A stretch of 64,000 nt of DNA from CBDCWT01 sp965223305 (lineage in GTDB: Bacteria > Planctomycetota > Planctomycetia > Pirellulales > Pirellulaceae), in contig CBDCWT010000011.1 in assembly GCA_965223305.1 (NCBI GenBank), positions 1-64,000 of the forward strand, given 5' to 3'. The position numbers and the translations under genes are program-made. The notes under the pieces are model-generated. The model ran no database searches and was not told where the DNA came from. It was given only the letters and a program-made list of their open reading frames with translations. Shown in pieces: positions 16,379 to 25,549 of this stretch (position 1 is its first letter; the number at the start of each line of letters is the position of its first letter).

Positions 16379-17817
16379 CCGCAGAAGATATGAAACCGGA
16401 AGAGCGTATTGACCGGTACCTACTAGGACAGGCGACGGCAGAAGACGTCGAAGTCCTGAACGAGTTGCTCGCAAAGGATGGGCAACTGCGGAAACTCTAT
16501 CGATTCCGAGTTGCGCTGGAGGGTGGTTATCGAGAGGCTGCGATACGAGGTGAAAGTTCGGAGCCGATGGTTGACGTTTCTTCAGACAAAGCCGAGGCAA
16601 AGCAATCCTCTCGCAAGAGTTTTCTATACGGTTTTGCTGTCGCCGCAGCGTCCCTGGCCGCCGTCGCCCTGTTTGCGGTAATGCAATGGAGTCGCATTGA
16701 TCGAGAAACGCCAACATCCGGAGACTCCGCGGCATCAGGAAACCCCGTTGCGCGGTTGGTAGCATCGGTCGATGCGGACTGGCGAGATATCGAACCGATG
16801 TCTGGAGCATTGCTCGAGGCAGGTAGCTTTCGGTTGGATGCCGGCATGGTGGAGTTGGAGTTCAATCGCGGAGCCCGCGTTACTCTACAGGGACCTTCAA
16901 GTTTTGAGCTAAAGAGCACGGACTTGCTGCACGTGTCTTCCGGCAATCTGGTCGCGAGGATTCCGGAGGAAGCGATCGGCTTCACCATCACAACGAATGA
17001 GGCGGAAGTGGTCGATTTAGGCACGGAGTTTGGGCTAAGGGTTGGAGATGGCCGCCAAACGGAGGTTCATGTAATCGAGGGACTAGTCGAGGTTTTTGGG
17101 CGTGAGGGTTCGAGCAAGCGGTCCGGTGAGAGTATTCGAATTGAAGAGGGGCAGGCGATTCGATTGAAGGTGGATGCAGCCGACGAATTGGGGTCGGAGA
17201 ACATCCCCGTTCGCTCCAGTCGCGGAGTCCTGGGAAACAGGAAACGAAGTGATCTCGGTCTCACCTTTTTGCAGGGCAATATTCGTTTGAAGGAGGCGGT
17301 GTCTCGTACCGATCTGAAGCGTCAGGCGACTTCCTGGATCGAGGTGATCCCGGAGAAGAGCAATGTGCTATTGGATCAGGAGATCCCGGTCACGCTGGTC
17401 GCGCCCGGCAACTATCGCTTCTTCGGCAACACCGGTTTGACCATTCCCGAAGGGATGAAAGTTGACAGCTATCTGTTTCATTTCAGGTCGACGCAGCCTG
17501 CGCCAATCCGTGGTGTGATCAAGTTTGACCGGAAGATAGTCGGAGTCGTCTGTGAGGCGAGTCAGTTGAGTGCCAGCGATTCGATCCTGGGACTACCGGG
17601 AGTGGAGTACCCGGTGGCCGCCAATCGGTATCGAGGACTTGATCCGCACATTCCTATTGACAATCCAGAGTTGACAGAAGGTGGTGGCCGGACGCCTGAT
17701 GAAGTCACGGTTTCCACTGACATGAAAACGCTGGGGTTGAGCGTCAATGTCGTTCCCACTGGCCGAAGGTCGCGAGGCGTTGACCAACTGAGGGTCCTCG
17801 TATTGAGCAAGGATTGA
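16375..17817 (+). CDS. FecR-domain transmembrane anti-sigma factor
   Basis: 480 residues from ATG 16375, which overlaps the sigma stop. The N-terminus (EERIDRYLLGQATAEDVEVL) is the anti-sigma binding part, then one membrane segment near residue 85-105 (SFLYGFAVAAASLAAVALFA). A periplasmic FecR domain follows (LEAGSFRLDAGMVELEFNRG, ARVTLQGPSSFEL, TTNEAEVVDLGTEFGLRV, HVIEGLVEVF). The C-terminal third is a beta-rich region of the type often found in planctomycete relatives. It should hold the sigma factor at the membrane until a periplasmic signal, probably a carbohydrate, is sensed. The next gene starts inside its stop codon (TGATG). Confidence 0.9.
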   Translation: MTAEDMKPEERIDRYLLGQATAEDVEVLNELLAKDGQLRKLYRFRVALEGGYREAAIRGESSEPMVDVSSDKAEAKQSSRKSFLYGFAVAAASLAAVALFAVMQWSRIDRETPTSGDSAASGNPVARLVASVDADWRDIEPMSGALLEAGSFRLDAGMVELEFNRGARVTLQGPSSFELKSTDLLHVSSGNLVARIPEEAIGFTITTNEAEVVDLGTEFGLRVGDGRQTEVHVIEGLVEVFGREGSSKRSGESIRIEEGQAIRLKVDAADELGSENIPVRSSRGVLGNRKRSDLGLTFLQGNIRLKEAVSRTDLKRQATSWIEVIPEKSNVLLDQEIPVTLVAPGNYRFFGNTGLTIPEGMKVDSYLFHFRSTQPAPIRGVIKFDRKIVGVVCEASQLSASDSILGLPGVEYPVAANRYRGLDPHIPIDNPELTEGGGRTPDEVTVSTDMKTLGLSVNVVPTGRRSRGVDQLRVLVLSKD

Positions 17818-18989
17818 TGATGGATACGGTAACACGGCGACACTTTCTACAGAGCGGTCTTATTCTGGGCGCGGGGCTGGCCACCAATCCGACGCCGATC
17901 GTCGCCCAGACGACTGAAGCGAAGACGACGCAGATCGAGCCAGAGGGATTCTTTACTCTCGACGAGAGGAAAGGTCACTGGTGGTTAATTAACCCTGCGG
18001 GAAAGCCGTTCTTCTCGATGGGATTGAACCATATCGATCCAGCGAGCCTCCGATACGCCGAGAACCTCGACATTTGGCGTGAAAAGTATGGTGGCAGCAC
18101 GATGCGGTGGATTAGGGAATCTGTCGCACGCAATCTAGGGGCATGGGGATTCAATACAGTCGGCTGGGTGCAGGAGGTAACCGTCAGGCAGTGGCGGCAT
18201 TCGCGTGCATTCACGATTGATGAATACCGCGCGCTCGACATGCCTTATTGCCACTTGCTTCCGTTCACCGAGTCGCATCAGTGGGAGAAGCACACGGTCC
18301 ACTACGATTTCCGCAGTGAAGATTGGAAAGAGTGGGTCGACTACGTGGCACGGTCTCATTGCGCAGAACTGGCCGAGGAAAGCAATCTCATTGGTTACTT
18401 CTACAGCGATTGCCCAACGTGGACTCACGACAGACCCGACAACCAATGGCGAGGTCCCATTTTTGATCCGGATCGATTGAAGACGGAGGCAGGGCGCAAG
18501 GAACTTTCAGAACTTGCGCATCAGTACTACAAGACCATACACGACGCCATTCGTCGTTACGACAAGCACCACTTGCTGCTGGGCGACCGCTACGAGGCAA
18601 ACGCGCCGATCGCCATGGAAGTGATCAACGCGGCGAAACAGTACGTCGATGTGCTGTCGTTTCAGGACTTCCGCAATCCGGTGCAGCATCTCGACGAGTG
18701 GCACAAGAAGACCGGCAAGCCCGTGCTGCTGGCCGATGCCGCCAAAATCAAATGGCAGACGAAGCCGGGTGAATTCACCCGTAACAACGGCCATTGGTAC
18801 GCAGAGACTCTGGCGGCCTTGCATCAGAATCCGGGTTGCATCGGCTTCCATCTGTGTGGCGCCTATCAGCGGAACAAAGGGAGGAGATATGGATTGCTCG
18901 ACGAAATGGAAATGCCGGACATAGAGAACGTGGATCTAATGAAGGCTGCCAATCAGAAAATCGTGAAGTGGATGGACCAGACTTTTTGA
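17817..18989 (+). CDS. Agarase-like glycoside hydrolase, paralogue 1
   Basis: 390 residues starting MMDTVTRRHFLQSGLILGAG, a twin-arginine export signal. The domain begins EGFFTLDERKGHWWLINPAG and KPFFSMGLNHIDP, the pattern of putative beta-agarases (GH50-like, TIM barrel). Later blocks include NLIGYFYSDCPTW, HHLLLGDRYEANAPI, VDVLSFQDFRNPVQHLDEWH, GKPVLLADAA and GCIGFHLCGAYQRNKGRR. Its start overlaps the FecR stop, so it is in the sigma/anti-sigma operon. It is about 75% identical by eye to the next gene, 11 bases downstream. The substrate is presumably a galactan such as agar or porphyran (inference). Confidence 0.8.
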   Translation: MMDTVTRRHFLQSGLILGAGLATNPTPIVAQTTEAKTTQIEPEGFFTLDERKGHWWLINPAGKPFFSMGLNHIDPASLRYAENLDIWREKYGGSTMRWIRESVARNLGAWGFNTVGWVQEVTVRQWRHSRAFTIDEYRALDMPYCHLLPFTESHQWEKHTVHYDFRSEDWKEWVDYVARSHCAELAEESNLIGYFYSDCPTWTHDRPDNQWRGPIFDPDRLKTEAGRKELSELAHQYYKTIHDAIRRYDKHHLLLGDRYEANAPIAMEVINAAKQYVDVLSFQDFRNPVQHLDEWHKKTGKPVLLADAAKIKWQTKPGEFTRNNGHWYAETLAALHQNPGCIGFHLCGAYQRNKGRRYGLLDEMEMPDIENVDLMKAANQKIVKWMDQTF

Positions 18990-19000
18990 AGGGTAATTGA

Positions 19001-20176
19001 ATGATGCGAAACACCAATCGAAGGGGCTTTCTACGCAGCAGCCTGACATTTGGTTGTGGCTTGGCCGCCACGCCATTGCTGAATCCTGCACGCGCATCCG
19101 AAGTGAAAACGACTCAGATCGCGCCGAGCGGTTTCTTTACGCTTGGTAAGCGCAACGATCACTGGTGGTTGATTTCACCTCAAGGAGAGCCGTTCTTCAC
19201 GATAGGGCTCAATCACATCGATCCGGCAAGCCTGCGATACCCCGAGAACCTCGACATTTGGCGTGAACAGTATGGCGGCAGCACGCTGCGGTGGATTAGG
19301 GACTCTGTCGCACCCAATCTCAAAGCATGGGAATTCAATACAGTCGGCTGGGTTCAGGAAGTGACTGTCAGGAAGTGGCGGCATTCGCGTGCATTCACGA
19401 TTGATGAATACCGCGCGCTCGACATGCCCTATTGCCATTTGCTCCCGTTCACCGAATCGCATCAGTGGGAGAAGCACACGGTCCACTACGATTTCCGCAG
19501 TGAAGATTGGAAGGAGTGGGTCGACTACGTGGCACGGTCTCATTGCGCGGAGCTTGCGAACGAAAAGAACCTCATTGGCTATTTTTACAGCGATTGCCCA
19601 ACCTGGATTCACGACCGACGAGACAACCAATGGCGAGGCCCCATTTTTGATCCCGAGCGGCTGAAGACAGAAACGGGGCGAAAAGAACTGAGCGAACTGG
19701 CAACCAGCTACTACAAGACGATACATGATGCCATTCGTCGTTACGACAAGCACCACTTGCTGCTTGGCGACCGCTACGAAGCGAACGCGCCGATCGCCAT
19801 GGAAGTGATCAACGCGGCCAAACCGTACGTCGACGTCATCTCATTCCAGGATTTCCGGGATCCGGTCAAGCACCTCGACGAGTGGCATAGGAGAACCGGT
19901 AAGCCCGTTCTGCTCGCCGACGCTGCAGGAGTGAATTTCCGGAGCGACACGTTTTTTAAACCAAACAACGGCACTTGGTATGCAAAGACATTGACCGGGC
20001 TATTTGAGAACCCCGGCTGCATTGGCTTTCACCTGTGTGGTGCCTATCAACGCAACAAGGCTCGCCGACGTGGACTCCTGGACGAAATGGAAAAGCCCGA
20101 TCAACAACACGTCGATCAAATGACGGCGGCGAACGAGCAAATCATCCAGAAGATGGCTCGAACGTTCAATGACTGA
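19001..20176 (+). CDS. Agarase-like glycoside hydrolase, paralogue 2
   Basis: 391 residues with a twin-arginine signal (MMRNTNRRGFLRSSLTFGCG). The architecture is the same as paralogue 1: SGFFTLGKRNDHWWLISPQG, EPFFTIGLNHIDPASLRYPE, NLIGYFYSDCPTW, HHLLLGDRYEANAPI, VDVISFQDFRDPVKHLDEWH. The central part is nearly identical in DNA to paralogue 1 (for example 19380-19560 against 18198-18378), while the ends differ, pointing to tandem duplication with later exchange. GH50-type enzymes cleave beta-1,4 links in agarose; a role on sulfated galactan fits the neighbouring sulfatase gene. Confidence 0.8.
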   Translation: MMRNTNRRGFLRSSLTFGCGLAATPLLNPARASEVKTTQIAPSGFFTLGKRNDHWWLISPQGEPFFTIGLNHIDPASLRYPENLDIWREQYGGSTLRWIRDSVAPNLKAWEFNTVGWVQEVTVRKWRHSRAFTIDEYRALDMPYCHLLPFTESHQWEKHTVHYDFRSEDWKEWVDYVARSHCAELANEKNLIGYFYSDCPTWIHDRRDNQWRGPIFDPERLKTETGRKELSELATSYYKTIHDAIRRYDKHHLLLGDRYEANAPIAMEVINAAKPYVDVISFQDFRDPVKHLDEWHRRTGKPVLLADAAGVNFRSDTFFKPNNGTWYAKTLTGLFENPGCIGFHLCGAYQRNKARRRGLLDEMEKPDQQHVDQMTAANEQIIQKMARTFND

Positions 20177-20195
20177 CCTCACGTGAGACCTTAAT

Positions 20196-21650
20196 ATGAA
20201 GTCCACCACGACTGCAGTCGCCTTGCTTATGGGCATCATGAGCAGCTCGGCGTCGGCCCAAGAGCTCGACACCTATGGCGGCTTGACCGACATCAAGGGA
20301 AAGAAAACAGGGTTCTTTCACGCGCAGAAAATCGACGGTCGTTGGTGGTTGGTGACGCCGGAGGGGCACGGATTCTTTGGCATTGGCCTCAGCCATCCAG
20401 TAACCGGTTTTTCCAAGGGCACGGTGACGTATTCCTACAAGGGTGACCAGGAAGCCTGGCTGCGCGACGGAATCAAAAAGATGCGGGAGTTGGGTTACAA
20501 CTGTGTCTGGAGCGGTCCGTACAGCACCGAACGCACACGGTTCGGCTACGTTGGCTACGAACTGGCCGAGCGTGTCTATCGCGAGGAGAAGATTCCTCAC
20601 GCCATTCACGTGCCGTTGATCAAACACCAGGTGGAACTGAAGCCTGGCGAGAAACGCCCGGACGTCTTTAGTGACGAATATGCCACTTTTGTCCGAGAGA
20701 ACGTCGCGAGATACGTCACCCCGAACAAGGACAATTCATGGATCATGGGGTACTACTACGGATTCGGATCCTTCATGCGTTCAGGTCTGTGGATTAATGA
20801 AACGCTGAACCGCAAGCCAGACAGCCCAGGCCGAGAGCACCTGATCTCCACTCTGGAATCACGTTACGACGGCGACATCCAAAAACTGAACGCTGTTTAC
20901 GGTAAGACCTATCAGTCCTTTGATGACCTGCGGAGAACGGGAGGGATCGCTTATCCCACGGGATACTTCACGTATTCAAGGAACAGGAACATCGCCGCAG
21001 ACCAGGAAGCTTTGATCGCTGAAATCGTTGTCCAGGTGAACCGGCTTGGACACGCTGAAATCCGCAAGGTGGATTCCAACCACATGGTCCTCGGCTGCTA
21101 CGTGAAGGGCGTCACCTACTCTGCGGAACTTTGGAAACGAATCACTCCCTACATCGACGTCCTGGCGCCACAACACTTCAGCGAAACCCACAAGATCAAC
21201 CCAGTGGTTGAAACCACCGGTCTGCCTGCGCTCCTGAGCGACCAGGTGTTTGGCAATGTCTACCCGGAAACGCTCCTACGATTGGGCAGAACACCAGGCC
21301 CGGTTCCCGATCATCTGGATCGGCGAGTGCTGTATCACTTGCTTTCCCGCCGACTGGCCGCCGATCCCGATTTCATTGGAGTCTCATTCTGCGCCTGCCT
21401 GCACGACAACTCTCACACGGTCAGCCCCTATGACCGTGGGCAGCCGGGCTTCTTCACCATCGACAATGAACCCAGAAGCAAAACGATCGGTACTGTCCAG
21501 GAGGCAAACGGTTTCATTTACCAACACATTCGTCATCCAATGAACGAGACAGCGATTAAGAGGCTTGATGAGGAATACCACGAGACGATTGAGCATTACC
21601 GAGCAATTGCCCGCCAGCGACAGCTCCTCTTGCAACAATCAAATCGCTGA
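20196..21650 (+). CDS. Agarase-like glycoside hydrolase with signal peptide
   Basis: 484 residues. MKSTTTAVALLMGIMSSSAS-AQE is a Sec signal peptide. The core starts KKTGFFHAQKIDGRWWLVTP and EGHGFFGIGLSHPV, close to the planctomycete agarase-like group, and continues with NSWIMGYYYGFGSFM, VDSNHMVLGCYVKGV, YIDVLAPQHF, GLPALLSDQVFGNVYP and DPDFIGVSFCACLHDN. It is a diverged relative of paralogues 1 and 2 and sits 19 bases after them, in one transcription unit. It probably acts outside the cytoplasm on the same polymer with different link or length preference (inference). Confidence 0.75.
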   Translation: MKSTTTAVALLMGIMSSSASAQELDTYGGLTDIKGKKTGFFHAQKIDGRWWLVTPEGHGFFGIGLSHPVTGFSKGTVTYSYKGDQEAWLRDGIKKMRELGYNCVWSGPYSTERTRFGYVGYELAERVYREEKIPHAIHVPLIKHQVELKPGEKRPDVFSDEYATFVRENVARYVTPNKDNSWIMGYYYGFGSFMRSGLWINETLNRKPDSPGREHLISTLESRYDGDIQKLNAVYGKTYQSFDDLRRTGGIAYPTGYFTYSRNRNIAADQEALIAEIVVQVNRLGHAEIRKVDSNHMVLGCYVKGVTYSAELWKRITPYIDVLAPQHFSETHKINPVVETTGLPALLSDQVFGNVYPETLLRLGRTPGPVPDHLDRRVLYHLLSRRLAADPDFIGVSFCACLHDNSHTVSPYDRGQPGFFTIDNEPRSKTIGTVQEANGFIYQHIRHPMNETAIKRLDEEYHETIEHYRAIARQRQLLLQQSNR

Positions 21651-21757
21651 TGTGGTTCTCTCGGCAGATCGGATGCCCGACACTCAGGTGATGGAAGTCT
21701 AGAAGTCGTTTGGGAAAGAGTCTTCTCCGACTAGATGCGGAAAGAACCGTACGACAC

Positions 21758-23422
21758 ATGTACAAAGCAATGACGCTGCTTGAAAACACAACCGGACACA
21801 CGCTTCCCAAGCACGCGATAGCGGGTCTGCTGACGCTCTGTTTTATCCAGGTGGCTGATGCACAAGTTGTTCCTGTGCCGGCGACGGTTAGGGCTGAAAA
21901 GAACGAGGGAACGAAGCCCCGAAATGTGGTCTTCATTCTCTCGGACGATCACCGCTACGATGCGATGAGTTTCATGGGGCATCCGTTTGCGAAGACACCG
22001 CACATGGATGCGATGGCGAAGAACGGTGCGCACCTCAGCCGCGCCTCGATTCTGACTGGGCTGTACACGTTCCGACATCGGGTGATCGACAACCAGCGTG
22101 CCGTCCCGGATGGGACCCTGTTCTTTCCCCAGTACCTGCAAAAGGCGGGGTACAAAACCGGATTCGTCGGTAAGTGGCATATGGGCCATGCAAACGACAA
22201 TCCTCGCCCGGGTTTCGATTATTGGTTCAGCTTTAAAGGCCAGGGAAGGTATTACCCGCCAGGACCACAATATACGATCAACGACAATGGCCGCCGGGTA
22301 CCGCAGGATGGCTATATCACGCCTTTGCTGACACGAAAGGCGATCGAGTTTCTTGAGCAGCAGACGGACCGAGACAAACCGTTCTTTTTGTATCTGTCGC
22401 ACAAAGCGGTGCACGATCCGTTTACTCCGGAACCCCGATACAAAGACTCGCTCAAAGACCAACCCTTTGACTTTCCGGCGTCGAGCGAACTTCTGAAAGA
22501 CAATTTGAACGAAATCGTCCTCGTTGGCTTCTAGACCAGCGCAACAGTTGGCACGGAATGGACTTTGCCTTGCACACCGGTCAAAGCGTCGAAGGGTTCT
22601 ACAAGAGATATTGCGAGGCTCTGAGAAGCGTTGATGACAGCATCGGAGCCGTTTTGCAGCAGTTGAAAGAGATGGGCATCTACGAAGAGACGCTCGTCAT
22701 CTACATGGGCGACAACGGTTTCATGTTTGGCGAACACGGATTGTTCGACAAGCGAGTGGCGTATGAAACGTCAAGTCGCGTTCCAATGCTGATGCAGTGT
22801 CCAGCAATCATCGAAGGCGGTTCGGTGGTTGAGCAGGTCGTGGCCAATATCGATATCGCTCCCACGGTGATGCAGGCCATGGGACTGAAGAAGCCACCCC
22901 ATATGGACGGGCAGAGCTTCCTGCCTTTGGCCCAGCTTCCGTCAACACATCGCGGGACAATTCCATGGCGCGACTACTTCCTTTACGTCTATTACTGGGA
23001 ACAGAACTACCCGCAAACGCCAACGCATTTCTCGCTACGCGGAGAGCAATACAAGTACACGACGTACTACGGGCTCTGGGATACGGATGAGTTGTTCGAC
23101 ATTCAGGCTGATCCGAAGGAACAGAACAACCTCATCCATCGATCCAGAGTTTGCAAAGACCAGGCAGCAGATGCAGGGTCGGCTCTACGCGATGATGGAA
23201 GAGCTGGGAGGGATGGAAATTCCGATGAATCCGCCACGCGGACGCCAACAGAACAAACGTCTTCGCAATCGTGACGGAGTGAAGGCGGCAGACTTCCCCG
23301 AAGCTTTCATCGTTGATGAGCCACTTCGAGAAATCGAAGTAGGCCACCAAAAGTGGGCTGTGTCCGAAACAGAACTTTGTAGGCACGGATACTCCTGCCC
23401 GTCGTTTTTTTACTACAAATAA
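21758..23422 (+). pseudogene. Sulfatase lacking the formylglycine site, with two frame changes
   Basis: The first part has the sulfatase metal-site start RNVVFILSDDHRYDAMSFMG and later GYKTGFVGKWHMG. Where sulfatases have C/S-x-P-S-R-A-S-I-L-T-G, this reads KNGAHLSRASILTGLYTFRH: the residues carrying the catalytic Cys/Ser are missing without loss of frame. The frame breaks near 22517 (natural continuation RPRWLLDQRNSWHGMDFALH) and again near 23143 (DPEFAKTRQQMQGRLYAMME). The remaining body is well preserved (VIYMGDNGFMFGEHGLFDKR). Without the formylglycine precursor it cannot be an active sulfatase. It follows the agarase-like genes, consistent with a former role in desulfating galactan. Confidence 0.85.
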
Positions 23423-23456
23423 CTGCTAAGACACGGGCATAGAGTGCCCATGCTAC
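23379..23456. repeat. REP-like inverted pair after the sulfatase
   Basis: GTAGGCACGGATACTCCTGC (from 23379) and, inverted, a unit that reads GTAGCATGGGCACTCTATGC on the minus strand (ending at 23456). Both begin with GTAG and are followed by CCGT. A closely related pair flanks 51711-52070. This is the organisation of a bacterial REP doublet. Confidence 0.55.
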
Positions 23457-23476
23457 AAGGTTTTGGAACAATCAAC

Positions 23477-25549
23477 ATGCAAATGAAGAAATGCTTCCTT
23501 TTATTGATCGTCGCCTACTGTTCTCCGGGCGTTCCTTTCAGTCATGGTCAGGATGACCTCTCGTGGGCTTCCAGCGAAAAGACCGGATTCACGCCCAATG
23601 TTCATCACCCGAACATCAAGGGCGTCACGTTGTTCGCTCAGAACCCGGAGATCGTCACGCCTGTGGGGATCGCAGTCGCTCCCGATGGCCGAGTGTTTGT
23701 GCAGGAGAATCACACCCACAAACGCAACTCAGACTATGAGGGACCGAAGACCGACCGGATTCTTGTTTTTGAAGACAAAGACAAGGATGGCATCGCTGAT
23801 GATCGGTCCGTTTTCTACGAAGGTCACACCTTCAGCACGGATCTGTTGTTTGGTCCCGACGGGCATCTCTATGTGAGCACTCGCTGGTTCATCGGTCGTT
23901 TTCGAGACGCCTCCAAAAACGCCAAAGCGGAGGGCGAGCCCGAGAAACTGATCATCTGCGAAACCGACGGTAACTATCCGCATAACGGTGTGGGGGGCCT
24001 TGCGATCGATCCCGCAAATCCGGAGTGGCTCGCATTTGGTTTTGGTGAGAACCTTGGGCGCGGATTACACCTTCGTCGGCTCGGACGGCGTGAAGCTTTC
24101 TGGTGGCGCCGAAGGTGGCTCGACCTATCGTTGCCGTACCGATGGCAGTCGATTGACGCGGCAATCGACCGGGCACTGGAACGCGTTCGGAATGGCCTTC
24201 GACTTGAAGGGCAACCTCTTTTCCACAGACAATGACCCGAACGCCACGCCACCGAATCGATTGCTGCACATCATTCCCGGCGCCGACTTTGGGTTCGAGT
24301 ACCGCTACGGTCGCTCCGGCCGTCATCCGCTTGTTTGCTGGAATGGCGAGAATCCGGGCACGCTCGGAATGATTGGAGCGCTCGGCGAAGCAGCCTGCGG
24401 CCTCGTCTCGCACGGTCCAGGTCAATTGCTTAGTGCGTCGTGGACGGACAATCGCGTCGATCTTACACGCGCTTGACACCAAAGGGAGCTTCCTTTGCGG
24501 CGACACGTGAACCGTTTCTCAGCGGTCCCGATGATTTTCGACCGGTTCATTTTTCGCTTATTCCGCCGATGGCAAGTATTTGTATTTCACCGACTGGGTG
24601 AAGCTCTCGTACCCGGTCCACGGGCATGGGCGTATCTGGCGAGTAGAATTCAAACAGCCCGTACTCGCTCGAGGCCATTACCGCGCGACAGTAGCCAAGG
24701 CAAAAGAGCTCGTCAGCCAAGTGATGCTATCGCTCTACTTGGAAACCAGGATCCGTACATCCGCACCCAAGCCGTTCATGTTCTCACGAGAACAACCTGA
24801 AGCACTGGTTGATCACAATTGGCAAGCCAGTTCCAGTCCGATGGCCCGCGCTCACCACGCGGTCGCTTTGAAGAGGGCCGACCCCCAGAGAAATTCATCC
24901 ATCATTCCGAAAGCTGTTGGCCGATTCAGATCCGGAAGTCCGTTTTGTCGGCATCAAGTGGATCGCGGACGAGAAACTCAGCCAATACGAGTCCAAGCCT
25001 CAAATCCGTTCTAGATCGCCGCGACCTCAGTCGCCGCGACCTGCTCGCGGTTGTCGCGGCTCTTGAAAGAACCAGCGGCGAGTCTGAAAGGAGGAGACGG
25101 CGACGGCGACGGCGACGGGAGTTCACGCCCGACGATACGTTGCTGGAACTGGCACTCGATGTTGACAAGCCGCCTTCGTTAAGAGCGATGGCGCTGGCGA
25201 ATGTGCACGTTCATCATCCACGGCTCACCGTCACTTCGTTGGCATCGCTTTCCCGGTCGCCGGACCGAAACATTCAGCGCGAGGCCATTCATTCACTGGT
25301 GATTCATGCTGGATGCGGAGAGGGCTACTGTGCTGGCTGAGATCGCGGCGGATCCGAAGCTGGATGCGAGCCTTCGAGCCGATGCAATCGCCGGGCTGTC
25401 TGCCGGGGGGCCCATGGACCTCACGGAATTGCTTAAGAAGCTGGCAACGGACTCCAATCCAGATCATCGCTGACGAAGCCAGCCGATCACTGTGTTGCCG
25501 CCAAGGACTTGTCTAAACGAACTGTTGCCACCAAACCGCCCAGCAGATC
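23477..25549 (+). pseudogene. PVC-type membrane-bound dehydrogenase, N-terminal and HEAT parts, many frame changes
   Basis: ATG 23477 begins a signal peptide (MQMKKCFLLLIVAYCSPGVP). The beta-propeller of the PVC dehydrogenase domain follows: VTPVGIAVAPDGRVFVQENH, KDGIADDRSVFYEGHTFSTD, LLFGPDGHLYVSTR, GNYPHNGVGGLAIDP. After about 24050 it changes frame (ADYTFVGSDGVKLSGGAEGG ... WNAFGMAFDLKGNLFSTDND), again near 24470 (YFTDWVKLSYPVHGHGRIWR), and several more times through a HEAT-like region (DAIALLGNQDPYIRTQAVHV; SLRAMALANVHVHHP). A run of (CGGCGA) units at about 25096-25120 encodes ten Arg. Its heme domain is in the next feature. It is a decayed or badly resolved gene. Confidence 0.75.
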
